Shown piece by piece: positions 23,463-32,490 of a stretch of 64,000 bases of DNA. How positions within the stretch are numbered: position 1 is the stretch's first letter; each line of letters begins with the position of its first letter. A model generated the notes under the pieces. That model was not told the origin of the DNA. It saw nothing but the letters and a program-made list of their open reading frames with translations, and searched no databases. The stretch lies in contig NZ_CP127251.1 of NCBI RefSeq assembly GCF_030285925.1, positions 2,232,001-2,296,000 on the forward strand. The letters run 5' to 3'. A program made the translations under genes and the position numbers. This DNA is from Devosia sp. YIM 151766. GTDB lineage: Bacteria > Pseudomonadota > Alphaproteobacteria > Rhizobiales > Devosiaceae.

Positions 23463-24959
23463 ATGACTGAATTGCGAATTGCCATTGTCGGCCTTTCCGT
23501 TGAGTGCCTGATCGGCTCGCCGCTCAAGACGGAACAGGCAGACATGCAGATTTATCGCGGCCAGGAAATGATCGATGGCGATCTGTGGATGGTGCGCGGC
23601 GTCCTGCAGCGCCTGGCCGAAGACGACCATGTCCTGGCCGTGCCGCTGATGTGGGCGACCGCTTTGCCCGGCGGCGCGCTGACATCCGATAATTATGCCG
23701 CGATCCGGAAGGAAACTGTCGAATTGCTGCGGCAAAACGGTCCTTTCGATGGTGTGGTTGTCATCAATCACGGCGCGCTCGAAGTGGATGGTCTCACCGT
23801 CCAGCCCGATGCGGACTTTCTCGAGGCGGTTCGCGAAGCGGTCGGCCCGGACGTGCCGGTCGGCGCTTCGCTGGATCTGCACGGCCATATGAGCCCGCGA
23901 TTCATCGAGTTGGCGACCGTCATCAGCGCGCTGCGAACCGCGCCGCATCGCGACGATCGCCAGACTGGCTATCGCACCACCGATCAGCTATTGCGCGTGC
24001 TGCGCACCGGCATCAAGCCGCATATCTCCGCCGTCACGATTCCGATCCTGACCGCCGGCGAGGCGGCGGTGACCACCACCGAACCCGGAGCGAGCCTTTA
24101 CGCGAGCCTTGCTTCATACGATGCGCGGGACGGAATCATGGAAGCCAATATTCTCGTCGGCTTCGCCTTCAACGACGTCCCCTGGGGCGGCATGACGGCG
24201 CTCGTCACCAGCGATGGCGACGCCGAACTGGCAACTTCCTGCGCGCAGGAATTGGCGAATGACATCTGGCAACGACGCCACGACTTCGTGCTGCGCATGG
24301 AGACAGCCAGCGTGACCGAGGGCCTTGCGCGCTTGGCCGCGGCAACGGAGGGGCCGGTCTTCGTCAGCGATTCCGGCGACAACACCACCGCCGGCGCGCC
24401 GGGGGACCTGACCGGCATATTGCAGGCGATGCTCGACCTGCCAGCCCCGCCTAAGGCCGTTGTCGCAGGCATCACGGCGCCGCAACTGGTGCGGAAAGCG
24501 CTCCGGGCAGGCATCGGCGCCCAGATCGAGATCACGCTGGGCGATGAGCATATCAGCCTCGCAGGCACGAAGAAGGTTGTCACCGGCGAGATCATCAATG
24601 GCGGCGAAGAACTGCACCTCTCCGGCTTCCAGCCCTATCGCAGCGTCGAGGCAGCCTGGACCGCGATCCGTTTCGGCGATATCGTGGCGACCTTCCACGC
24701 ACGGCCCATCGGCATAACCACGCCCGAGCACTTCGACTCCATGGGCCTTGACCGCGCTGCCTTTACCGCATTCGTGGTCAAGCTGGGCTATCTGCACCCG
24801 CGCATCGAAGACATCGCGCACCGCCATATCCTGCTATTGAGCGAAGGCACTGTTTCGCTTGACCTGGAAAACCGCGATTGGCGCCACATCGTGCGCCCGG
24901 CCTTGCCGGCCGACCCCGACTTCGCTTGGTCTCCGGGCAATTCCACCTATACCGGCTGA
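23463..24959 (+). CDS. M81 family metallopeptidase (MlrC type)
   Basis: A 498-residue protein. The opening IAIVGLSVECLIGSPLKTEQ, VVVINHGALEVDG, ASLDLHGHMSPRF (about 138) and the region LRTAPHRDDRQTGYRT are typical of the M81 domain; the separate C-terminal MlrC domain includes VFVSDSGDNTTAGAPGD near residue 305. The best-known member, MlrC, opens linearised microcystin, but most relatives have unknown substrates. There is no signal peptide. It sits in a run with the ROK regulator, an M24-fold protein and an ABC ATPase, so it probably processes the compound taken up by the facing importer. Confidence 0.87.
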   Translation: MTELRIAIVGLSVECLIGSPLKTEQADMQIYRGQEMIDGDLWMVRGVLQRLAEDDHVLAVPLMWATALPGGALTSDNYAAIRKETVELLRQNGPFDGVVVINHGALEVDGLTVQPDADFLEAVREAVGPDVPVGASLDLHGHMSPRFIELATVISALRTAPHRDDRQTGYRTTDQLLRVLRTGIKPHISAVTIPILTAGEAAVTTTEPGASLYASLASYDARDGIMEANILVGFAFNDVPWGGMTALVTSDGDAELATSCAQELANDIWQRRHDFVLRMETASVTEGLARLAAATEGPVFVSDSGDNTTAGAPGDLTGILQAMLDLPAPPKAVVAGITAPQLVRKALRAGIGAQIEITLGDEHISLAGTKKVVTGEIINGGEELHLSGFQPYRSVEAAWTAIRFGDIVATFHARPIGITTPEHFDSMGLDRAAFTAFVVKLGYLHPRIEDIAHRHILLLSEGTVSLDLENRDWRHIVRPALPADPDFAWSPGNSTYTG

Positions 24960-24998
24960 CAGCCACATCCAACCACCCTTTACAGAAGAAGGCTTGAT

Positions 24999-26363
24999 AT
25001 GACCGTCGTCCTCAAGGAAATTTCCGTTCCCGATTTCGGTGTGCCCGAGGCCCGCCCGAAAGTGCCCGCCGCCACCTACGAGGCTCGCGTAACCTCGCTT
25101 ATCAACCGCGCCGCCAGCGATTGGGTCGTGGTCTATGCCGACCGCGAACACCTGGCCAATATCGCCTTCCTGACCGGCTTCGAACCGCGCTTCGAAGAAG
25201 CCTTGCTCTTGCTGGGCCGCAATGGCGAGCGCATCATCGTCACCGGCAACGAAAGCATCGACTATACGCCCGTGGCGATCCTGCCGAACACGCGCGGGGT
25301 GCTGGCGCAAAGCTTCAGCCTCATGGGCCAGGATCGCAGCCAGTCTCCCGATCTCATCGCCATATTGCGCGAATGCGGCATTTCGAGCGGCCAGTCCATT
25401 GCCCTTGCCGGATGGAAATACCTGGTCGCCGAGGAGTGGAGCGATAGCGCCCCGACCTTCTTCGTGCCCGCCTTCGTTGTGGACAGCCTGCGCGCGGCGA
25501 CCGGCCCTTCCGGGCGGATCACCGATGCGACGGCGATCCTCATGAGCCCGGCCGATGGCATCCGCGCCATCGTCGATGCCGACGAAATCGCTCAGATTGA
25601 ATGGGGCTCGGCGCGCAGTTCCGCCGCCGTGTGGAAGATCGTGCAGGGCTCCAAGCCCGGCATGAGCGAATTGCAATGCGCAGCGCTCATGGAATATGCC
25701 GGCGAGCCGCTGAACTGCCATGTGATGATGAGTTCGGCCACCGCGCCCGAAGCCGTTATCGGCCTCCGCAGCCCCTCGGCCCGGCAGATCAGGCCGGGCG
25801 ACGGCGTCACCACCGCCGTGGGCTATTGGGGCGGCCTGTCGTGCCGCGCCGGCCTCATGGCCGATCACGACGATGCCTTCCTGGAAAAGGCCATTGCCTA
25901 TTTTGGGGCGTTGCGGGCCTGGTACGAGACCGTGGATATCGGCGTGGCCGGCAAGGACGTGGCAAAGGCGGTCGAAGCCGAACTGGCCACCGTCGGTCTG
26001 CGGCCGGCCCTGAACCCCGGCCACCTCATCAGCCACGACGAATGGATGAACTCGCCCTTGCGCGCGGGGTCCGAAGATGTGGTGAAGTCCGGCATGGTGT
26101 TCCAGGTGGATATCATTCCCGCGCCAATGGCCGCTGGCCAGGGGCTCAACTGCGAGGATGGCGTCGTTATCGCTGATGAACAATTGCGGGCCCGGATCGC
26201 CGAGACGCATCCGGAAGTCTATGCCCGCATGCAGGCACGGCGTGACTTCATGCGCGACGTTCTCGGCATCACGCTTAAGGACTGCATTCTGCCCTTGTCC
26301 TCGACGCCGCTGTGCTTCCCGCCGTTCTGGACCAAACCGAACCAGTTGCTCGTCGCAGCCTGA
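24999..26363 (+). CDS. M24-fold (creatinase/aminopeptidase P-like) protein lacking canonical metal aspartates
   Basis: A 454-residue protein with a creatinase-type N-terminal domain (LANIAFLTGFEPRFEEALLL) and a pita-bread C-terminal domain. Aligned by eye to aminopeptidase P, the region of the first two metal Asp residues reads GVTTAVGYWGGLSCRAGL, without either Asp. The His region is present (NPGHLISHDEW), the first Glu is replaced by Asp (MVFQVDIIP) and the last Glu remains (NCEDGVVIAD). A binuclear peptidase site therefore looks unlikely; a different hydrolase or lyase activity, as in creatinase, is possible. It follows the M81 gene by 39 bases. Confidence 0.8.
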   Translation: MTVVLKEISVPDFGVPEARPKVPAATYEARVTSLINRAASDWVVVYADREHLANIAFLTGFEPRFEEALLLLGRNGERIIVTGNESIDYTPVAILPNTRGVLAQSFSLMGQDRSQSPDLIAILRECGISSGQSIALAGWKYLVAEEWSDSAPTFFVPAFVVDSLRAATGPSGRITDATAILMSPADGIRAIVDADEIAQIEWGSARSSAAVWKIVQGSKPGMSELQCAALMEYAGEPLNCHVMMSSATAPEAVIGLRSPSARQIRPGDGVTTAVGYWGGLSCRAGLMADHDDAFLEKAIAYFGALRAWYETVDIGVAGKDVAKAVEAELATVGLRPALNPGHLISHDEWMNSPLRAGSEDVVKSGMVFQVDIIPAPMAAGQGLNCEDGVVIADEQLRARIAETHPEVYARMQARRDFMRDVLGITLKDCILPLSSTPLCFPPFWTKPNQLLVAA

Positions 26364-26382
26364 TCAAGACCGGAGAAACACC

Positions 26383-27450
26383 ATGGCCAAGGTTCGTATC
26401 GACGGTGTGCGGAAATCCTTCGGGGATGTCGAAGTCCTCAAGAATATCGACATCGACATCACCGATGGCGAATTTCTGGTTCTGGTCGGTCCCTCGGGAT
26501 GCGGAAAATCGACGCTACTGCGCTCGATTGCCGGACTTGAGGGCATAACCGCCGGACGAATCCACATTGGCGAAGAAGACGTGACGGAGCGCCCTCCCAA
26601 GGGGCGCGACGTCGCCATGGTGTTTCAGAACTACGCGCTCTATCCCCATATGACAGTGGCGCGAAACATGGGCTTCTCGCTCGAACTCAAGCGCGCATCG
26701 CGCGCCGAGCGGGAAGCCGCCGTGGCCAAGGCCGCAGAAATTCTCGGGCTGACCCCATTGCTCAAGCGCTATCCCCGCCAATTGTCCGGCGGGCAGCGTC
26801 AGCGCGTCGCCATGGGCCGGGCCATTGTGCGTAACCCGCAAGTCTTCCTGTTCGACGAGCCGCTCTCCAATCTCGACGCCAAGCTGCGCGTCACCATGCG
26901 GTCCGAAATCAAGCAATTGCACCAGCGGCTGGGCAGCACCATCGTCTATGTGACCCACGACCAGGTGGAAGCCATGACCATGGCCGATCGGATCGCCGTC
27001 ATGCATGGCGGGGTGCTCGAACAATTGGGAACGCCGCAGGAGCTCTATGAGCGTCCGGCCAACCGGTTCGTGGCGACCTTTATCGGCTCACCGTCGATGA
27101 ACCTCATCCATGGCGAGGTGATAGCGGAAGGCGGACAAGTCCTGTTCCGCACCATTGCCGGCACCCTGCCGCTTGCGCCGAAATACATGGCTCTGTCCGG
27201 CCGCTCGGTCGAAATGGGCATCCGTCCAGAAAATTTCGTGCTTGCCGATGCCGGATTGTCGGGAACCATCACCCAGATCGACCCGATGGGTGCGGAGCAG
27301 CATTTGTTCATCGATGTGGGCGGCCCCCAGATCGTGACTATCGACCGGGTCCGCCTCGATAACCGCGTCGGACAAACCGCCACCATCGCCTTGGGCGCCC
27401 ATGAGCCGCATTTCTTCGACCCCGATAGCGGTCGGCGGATAGACGCCTGA
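26383..27450 (+). CDS. ABC importer ATP-binding protein, UgpC/MsmK type
   Basis: A 355-residue ATPase. Walker A GPSGCGKST is near residue 37, the signature LSGGQRQR near 134, Walker B VFLFDEP near 155 and THDQVEAM follows; a C-terminal regulatory OB-like domain is present. The ATG at 26383 follows GGAGAAAC and lies 19 bases after the M24-fold gene. It is the only ATPase in the cluster, so it most likely drives the permeases at 18820-20539 across the divergent promoter. Longer upstream in-frame starts overlap the previous gene. Confidence 0.92.
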   Translation: MAKVRIDGVRKSFGDVEVLKNIDIDITDGEFLVLVGPSGCGKSTLLRSIAGLEGITAGRIHIGEEDVTERPPKGRDVAMVFQNYALYPHMTVARNMGFSLELKRASRAEREAAVAKAAEILGLTPLLKRYPRQLSGGQRQRVAMGRAIVRNPQVFLFDEPLSNLDAKLRVTMRSEIKQLHQRLGSTIVYVTHDQVEAMTMADRIAVMHGGVLEQLGTPQELYERPANRFVATFIGSPSMNLIHGEVIAEGGQVLFRTIAGTLPLAPKYMALSGRSVEMGIRPENFVLADAGLSGTITQIDPMGAEQHLFIDVGGPQIVTIDRVRLDNRVGQTATIALGAHEPHFFDPDSGRRIDA

Positions 27451-27478
27451 CATAAGATAAGGGCCGCCAGGGGCTGAC

Positions 27479-27494
27479 CGGGCCTCTCGGCCCG
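27479..27494. terminator. GC hairpin between convergent genes
   Basis: CGGGCC-TCTC-GGCCCG lies in the 52-base gap between the ATPase stop and the stress-protein stop. There is no U-run; weak evidence for a shared terminator. Confidence 0.35.
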
Positions 27495-27502
27495 AGCCGG
27501 TG

Positions 27503-28390
27503 CTATACTGCCGAATCCGGCACCACCAGAACATCGCATCCCGAACCGGCCAGGACCTTGCGCGCAACGCTTCCCAGCAGATGCTGGGTCACGGCGTTCG
27601 CGCCCTGCGTCCCGAGAGCCACCAGGTCCGTTCCGCGCCGGCGCGAAGCATTGAGCAGGACAATGGCCGGATTTCCCTGAACGATTCTAACCCGCGCCGC
27701 TTCCGGCAACCGCCCGTTCTCGCCGAATGTGTCCATGACCTGCTGACGGGCGGCCTTGGCTTTCGCCCGGCGATAGCGGTCGATTTCGGCTTGCGGCGTG
27801 CCCGCCTTGAGCATGGCCTGCTCGAATGCGAGTGGAATTTCGATTGTGTGAATGAACTCGCGCGATGCGCTGGGCGACACGCGCGCGGCGCAATGCGCGG
27901 CCGCTTTCGCATGATCGGAGAAATCGACGCCGATAGCGACATGGCCATAGGGCCCCAGCGCATGCTTGCGCACGATCAGCACGGGACAGGGCGCACATCT
28001 GACCACGCGATCCGCCGTGGAACCGAAGACCTTTTCTCGCAAGTTCCTGGCAATGCCGGGGCCGATGACGATCAGGTCGGCATGGTGGGAGCGCGCCAGC
28101 GTTTCAATGATTGCGTGGGGCTTGCCAGCATCGATATGGACGATTGCGGGCCTGTCTGCTTTCTGGAGCAGGGCTTGAAGCTGTCCGGCCCTCTCTTCCC
28201 TGATCATCGCCGACAGCGCGTCCGTGTCGATCGATAGCGGCAAGTCGGGATCGCGAGGCGGCAGGGTCTCGACGATATGCACGCCGACGAGTTGCGCTTT
28301 ATGCTCATTGGCCAGAGCGATGGCCCGATCGGCGACCTGCGTACTGTCGTCCTCCAACGCCATCGCAACCAATATGATCTTTATCGACAT
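27503..28390 (-). CDS. Tandem universal stress protein (UspA family)
   Basis: A 295-residue protein with two Usp domains. The first opens IKIILVAMALEDDSTQVADR and has the ATP-binding G-x2-G-x9-G-S pattern in GPGIARNLREKVFGSTADR. The second begins near residue 150 and has GTQGANAVTQHLLGSVARKV. Both halves therefore keep nucleotide-binding motifs. The ATG at 28390 begins the first strand; a longer upstream frame is unlikely. It lies 61 bases downstream of the baeRF-like gene on the same strand, so both may belong to one stress transcript. Confidence 0.9.
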   Translation of the reverse strand: MSIKIILVAMALEDDSTQVADRAIALANEHKAQLVGVHIVETLPPRDPDLPLSIDTDALSAMIREERAGQLQALLQKADRPAIVHIDAGKPHAIIETLARSHHADLIVIGPGIARNLREKVFGSTADRVVRCAPCPVLIVRKHALGPYGHVAIGVDFSDHAKAAAHCAARVSPSASREFIHTIEIPLAFEQAMLKAGTPQAEIDRYRRAKAKAARQQVMDTFGENGRLPEAARVRIVQGNPAIVLLNASRRRGTDLVALGTQGANAVTQHLLGSVARKVLAGSGCDVLVVPDSAV

Positions 28391-28451
28391 AGCGTCTTCC
28401 CCGTCGGAGTAAGTGCAAGGGGACGGCTGCCGCCCCCTTGCACGTTCCTTG

Positions 28452-29573
28452 TCAATGCGGATAGCGCAGGATCGCCGCCAGGTCGCCGCCGCCGGGAATG
28501 TCCTCGCGCCGGACCCCCAGCACCGTTGCGCCATTGACGAAAGCGCGGGCGGTGATCTGGTCGACCACGCCATAGGCCTTGGCGTCGTCCTGCTCAACGA
28601 AGGTCACGGCGCCGCTTTCATTGTCGATAAAACCGGCAACAACGGAATCGATGTCGACCAGCAGCGTCTGGATCGCTCCGAACGTCGCCGCGCGCGCCGC
28701 GTCGGAAATGTCTGTCGTCGTGCGGCGTTCCCCAGCGCGCTTGTCGAACACCGCCCTGATATCCGCAACCTGCTTGGCATAGGCATTGTCGAGAACCGGC
28801 CGCGCCCGTGCGACCAGTTCGGCTTCGGTCAGCCGGTCGGGGCTGTCTGCGATCGTCTCGGGCAACAGGGCCGAATAGGAACAGATCTGCTTGAACAATT
28901 CCGCGACCCTGCCTGTCGCCGCCAGGATCAGCGGGGTTTCGCGACCGGCAAGAACTGATCGCAGGGCTGCATCGACCTGTCGGACATATTGCTGGAGCCG
29001 GACATTCTGGCCTTCCGAACCATGAATGCGGCCGCTGAACGAGCGGTCGTTGAGCGTGGACTTCCCCAGCGCCGACGCGGCATCCTTCGGCAGGCCCGGC
29101 ACCTTGATTTCGCTTGCCGGCAGATCGGCATTCATTTCCACCAGCCGGACGGCGTTCTCCGACAGAGCAAGAATGAAGGCCGAGTGCGGAAAGGTAATCG
29201 CCCGGAACAGCGGCTTGAGATGGAAGCGGTCGGAAACCTGCACCATGGAGGTCAGCTCGTTGGCCAGCCGATATGTCTGGATGCTGTCCGGCGTGGCGAA
29301 GACGGCGAGGCTGTTCGCTTGAAACCGCCAGAACTCATCGTCGTCGAGCAGATCGTTGAGGCCATCCAGCAGCAAAGCCAACCGCCTTTTGTCCAGACCG
29401 GCTTCCTCGAGCTGAAGCTGCACCTCCTTGATGAAATTTTTCATTTCGATGCGGGACGCCTGTATGTTCTCGGTAACGGGCGTTGTTTTCAAATAAATCG
29501 AAACGCAGGCATCGGCGCGCTTGTCCGCCACCAGAGCAAATTCATTTCTAGTGGGAATGTCGAGATGAAGCAT
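28452..29573 (-). CDS. baeRF-like protein (release-factor-1-related family)
   Basis: A 373-residue cytoplasmic protein starting at the ATG at 29573 after GGAGAATTC. The pattern ACVSIYLKT, LDGLNDLLDDDEFWRFQANSL, LAVFATPDSIQTYRLANEL, VSDRFHLKPLF and FILALSENAVRLVEM resembles the bacterial archaeo-eukaryotic release factor (baeRF) families, which are distant eRF1 relatives thought to act on stalled or hibernating ribosomes. The assignment is from memory of family patterns. Its neighbour is a universal stress protein. The 265-base gap upstream, 29574-29838, shows no gene and no clear EcfG site. Confidence 0.6.
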   Translation of the reverse strand: MLHLDIPTRNEFALVADKRADACVSIYLKTTPVTENIQASRIEMKNFIKEVQLQLEEAGLDKRRLALLLDGLNDLLDDDEFWRFQANSLAVFATPDSIQTYRLANELTSMVQVSDRFHLKPLFRAITFPHSAFILALSENAVRLVEMNADLPASEIKVPGLPKDAASALGKSTLNDRSFSGRIHGSEGQNVRLQQYVRQVDAALRSVLAGRETPLILAATGRVAELFKQICSYSALLPETIADSPDRLTEAELVARARPVLDNAYAKQVADIRAVFDKRAGERRTTTDISDAARAATFGAIQTLLVDIDSVVAGFIDNESGAVTFVEQDDAKAYGVVDQITARAFVNGATVLGVRREDIPGGGDLAAILRYPH

Positions 29574-29838
29574 GAATTCTCCTTTCGCAATCGGATACCT
29601 TTGTACCCTGACAAGCCCGAAAGGCCATGGGTGTTCTCCGAACAAATGCTTGATGCGGCTCGATATCGCAGCTTGTTTGCTTTCGGACCTATCAAGAATT
29701 GACGTGCCGACACACAAATAGTTCGACACGCCGACAGCGTTGGCCATGCCAAGCCAGGCATGATCGCCGCCGCCGGCGCGTGGAGAAGGTCAGCGGTTGC
29801 AGCCGAGAACCGCTGGTACATTCCGGTTTCTGTTTCTC

Positions 29839-30693
29839 TCAGGAAGCCGGCTCTGCCCGGGTTATCACGAAATCGAAGGTCGAGCGCCAGGCGGTGTCGT
29901 CTGCTGCCTCCATTGTCGCGACAAGTGACGATTTGACGCCGAAGACGGCATCGGAGCTCAACCATTGATCGCCATCGACGAAGGTATGGGTGACGATGGT
30001 TTCATGGCCGGGAGCGCTGACAATGAAATGCATATGGGCCGGACGATTGGGATGGCGGCCGAGAGCGCCGAGCATTTGGCCCACCGGGCCGTCATCGGGG
30101 ATGGGGTAGGAAACCGGACGGATGCCGCGGAAACTATAGGCGCCATCGGCGCCGGTGACGAAAATGCCGCGATTGTTCCATTTCGGCTGAATGCCCGGCT
30201 GCTGCACGTCATAATAGCCATCGGCATTGTCGCACCACACATCGATGCGCGCGCCCTCGATCGGATTGCCGGCGCTATCGCGCACTTGGCCGGTAAACAG
30301 ACAGCTCTCGCCCTTGCCATCGAGCGATATATCGGTGCCCATGGGATATTCTGGAGCGCCGGGGACATGAAACGGCCCCAGCACCGTGTTCTCGGTAGCC
30401 CCCGAGGGCCGCCGATGATTGATGGCGTCCACCAGCATCGACAAGCCCAGCACGTCGCTGAGGAGAATGAATTCCTGCCTATTGGCGTCGCACATCTGAC
30501 CGGTGCGGGTCAGGAAATCGATGGCATAGGCCCATTCCTCCTGGCTCAGTTCCACATCCTTGGCAAAGGCATGCAGATGCTTGACCAGCGAGGTCATCAC
30601 CGCGGCAAGCCGCGGGGAGATATCGGCGCCCATGCTGGCATTGACCACTTCTTCACTGCGCTCTTCGGTGAAATAGTCGATTGTATCGGTCAT
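29839..30693 (-). CDS. Intradiol ring-cleavage dioxygenase A, hydroxyquinol 1,2-dioxygenase type
   Basis: A 284-residue non-haem Fe(III) dioxygenase. An N-terminal helical domain (about 1-100) precedes the catalytic beta domain. The four iron ligands are all visible: Tyr in DGYYDVQQPG, Tyr in PVSYPIPDDGPVG, and two His in RPAHMHFIV. Overall it fits hydroxyquinol 1,2-dioxygenases, which turn 1,2,4-trihydroxybenzene into maleylacetate. A GGAGGT site precedes the ATG at 30693. It is last in an operon with a flavin monooxygenase that would supply the triol and a maleylacetate reductase that would use the product. Confidence 0.88.
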   Translation of the reverse strand: MTDTIDYFTEERSEEVVNASMGADISPRLAAVMTSLVKHLHAFAKDVELSQEEWAYAIDFLTRTGQMCDANRQEFILLSDVLGLSMLVDAINHRRPSGATENTVLGPFHVPGAPEYPMGTDISLDGKGESCLFTGQVRDSAGNPIEGARIDVWCDNADGYYDVQQPGIQPKWNNRGIFVTGADGAYSFRGIRPVSYPIPDDGPVGQMLGALGRHPNRPAHMHFIVSAPGHETIVTHTFVDGDQWLSSDAVFGVKSSLVATMEAADDTAWRSTFDFVITRAEPAS

Positions 30694-30703
30694 GGATGAC
30701 CTC

Positions 30704-32488
30704 CTATTCGGCGGCCTGGCGGCCGGGAAGCGCGTCGCGATCAAGGATCGAGGACAGCACGCGGGTGAGTTCGGCCGCCGGATCGGCCATCATTTCCTCG
30801 GCGCGCCACGCGACGTGATGGTCGGGCCGCACCAGGACGCAGCCGCCATCGGCGACTTCCCGGGCCCGCGCCCATGAACCTTCCAGATCGGCCAGCGCGC
30901 GGCGCGGCCCGATGACATGGGCCACGAGGTCGATACCCAGCGACTTGGCGACCGTTTCGGCGGCTTTCGCCCAGGCTTCACCCGCAATACCCGTGAGAAT
31001 GGTGAAGCGGCCCTTACCGGTAATGTCGAGGATGGAATGCTTGGCGCCGCTGCTGTCGAAAAGCCAGGCATGCGGCACGCGAGCACCGGGCCAGGTAGTC
31101 GACTGGTAATGCAGTTCGGCATCAAGGTCGAAGCTCGGCTCCATCTGGCCATCGGTAACCGCGCCATCGGACTTGTAGCGCTGGTTCATTTCCACGCCAT
31201 GGGCGTCGAACTCGTATTTCTTGAAGGCGATGGCCTGGCGCAGGGCCTCGCGCTGGAGTTCGGCCGCCGGCGTCGCGTCGCAACGGGCGTCCATGGAGGC
31301 GCGAATTTTGTCGATATCGGAGCCGCCAGTCATGCCCAGGGCTTCGAAAATGGGGCCGAACTCGCCGATGGACTGATTGGCGCGGGTGACGATCTGCCTG
31401 GCGATCGGGGCGCGCTCCACCGAATAGGTGTCGAGCAGGCCGGGGCCGGCCTGGCCCTTGACCACCGCCGCCAGTTTCCAGGCCAGATTGAAGGCGTCCT
31501 GGATCGAGGTGTTCGAGCCCAGCCCGTTGGAGGGGGGATGCCGATGGGCGGCGTCGCCCATGATGAATACCCGCCCCTTCTGCAAATGGGTGGCGTACAT
31601 ATTGTTGACGGTCCAGACGCTGGCCGAGAGCAACTCGATCTCAAGCTCCGGATCGCCCACCAATTGGCGGGCGACGCCAGTGGCGAATTCGGCGTCGACG
31701 ACCGGAGCCGGCTGGTTGATGTCGTAACCCCAGACGATCAGCCATTCATGCCAGGGCCGCACCATGCGCACCAGCCCCATGCCGATGCCACCGACATCGG
31801 CGCCCGGCTGCATCACCCAATAGAGCACCGAGGGGCGATGGGCGACGTAACGCGAGAGGTCGGCGCGGAAATGGATGTTCATCGATCCGCTCACGCCCAT
31901 CTGGCCTTCGAAGGGCAGGTCGTCATGTTCGGCAACCTTGGAATTGCCGCCATCGGCGCCGACCAGATATCTGGAGCGGATGGTAATCTCCTTGCCGGTC
32001 AGGCGGTCGAGGCAGGTGGTGGTCACCCCCTCCTCGTCCTGCTCGTGGCGCAGATATTCGGTCGACATGCGCGATTGCGAGCCCCGCGCGCAGGCCGTCT
32101 TGAACAGCAGCGGCTCCATATAGGTCTGCGGCAGGTCGTTCATCCTGGTGGGAGAGGATAGCAGGTGTTCGGCGCGGGACAGGGGATGGTTGCCCCAACT
32201 CTTCATGCGTCCGATTTCCTCGCCCGCCAGGCTCTCACAGAAGATGTTCTCGCCCATCAGCTCCTGTTCGGTCGCGTAGAGATAGGCTTCCTGCTCGACC
32301 TCCTGCCCCAGATCGCGCAGCACTTCCATGGTGCGCTGGTTGGTGATGTGGGCGCGCGGCGTATTGGCCAGCCAGCGGTAGCGGTTGATGACCAGGTTAT
32401 CCACGCCATAGGTGGAGAGCAGGGCCGCGGTGGCCGATCCGGCCGGGCCCGTGCCGATGACCAGGACGTCGGTGGTGATATCCGCCAT
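30704..32488 (-). CDS. FAD-dependent aromatic monooxygenase, TfdB/PheA-like
   Basis: A 594-residue flavoprotein hydroxylase. It has the FAD-binding VLVIGTGPAGSATAALL at the N-terminus, YLVGADGGNSKV (the DG motif) near 178, and GDAAHRHPPSNGLGSNTSIQ near 310. A C-terminal thioredoxin-like domain follows, as in phenol hydroxylase and 2,4-dichlorophenol 6-monooxygenase (TfdB, about 598 residues). It should hydroxylate a phenol or resorcinol with NAD(P)H and O2. The ATG at 32488 is preceded by AAGGGAGGAATAA, which lies in the end of livM, so the genes are tightly linked. The substrate is probably what the upstream importer brings in. Confidence 0.88.
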   Translation of the reverse strand: MADITTDVLVIGTGPAGSATAALLSTYGVDNLVINRYRWLANTPRAHITNQRTMEVLRDLGQEVEQEAYLYATEQELMGENIFCESLAGEEIGRMKSWGNHPLSRAEHLLSSPTRMNDLPQTYMEPLLFKTACARGSQSRMSTEYLRHEQDEEGVTTTCLDRLTGKEITIRSRYLVGADGGNSKVAEHDDLPFEGQMGVSGSMNIHFRADLSRYVAHRPSVLYWVMQPGADVGGIGMGLVRMVRPWHEWLIVWGYDINQPAPVVDAEFATGVARQLVGDPELEIELLSASVWTVNNMYATHLQKGRVFIMGDAAHRHPPSNGLGSNTSIQDAFNLAWKLAAVVKGQAGPGLLDTYSVERAPIARQIVTRANQSIGEFGPIFEALGMTGGSDIDKIRASMDARCDATPAAELQREALRQAIAFKKYEFDAHGVEMNQRYKSDGAVTDGQMEPSFDLDAELHYQSTTWPGARVPHAWLFDSSGAKHSILDITGKGRFTILTGIAGEAWAKAAETVAKSLGIDLVAHVIGPRRALADLEGSWARAREVADGGCVLVRPDHHVAWRAEEMMADPAAELTRVLSSILDRDALPGRQAAE

Positions 32489-32490
32489 GA

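Noticed and set aside
24834..26210. 458-codon minus-strand open frame opposite the M24-fold gene
   Set aside because: No motif, and it spans the gap between two real plus-strand genes.
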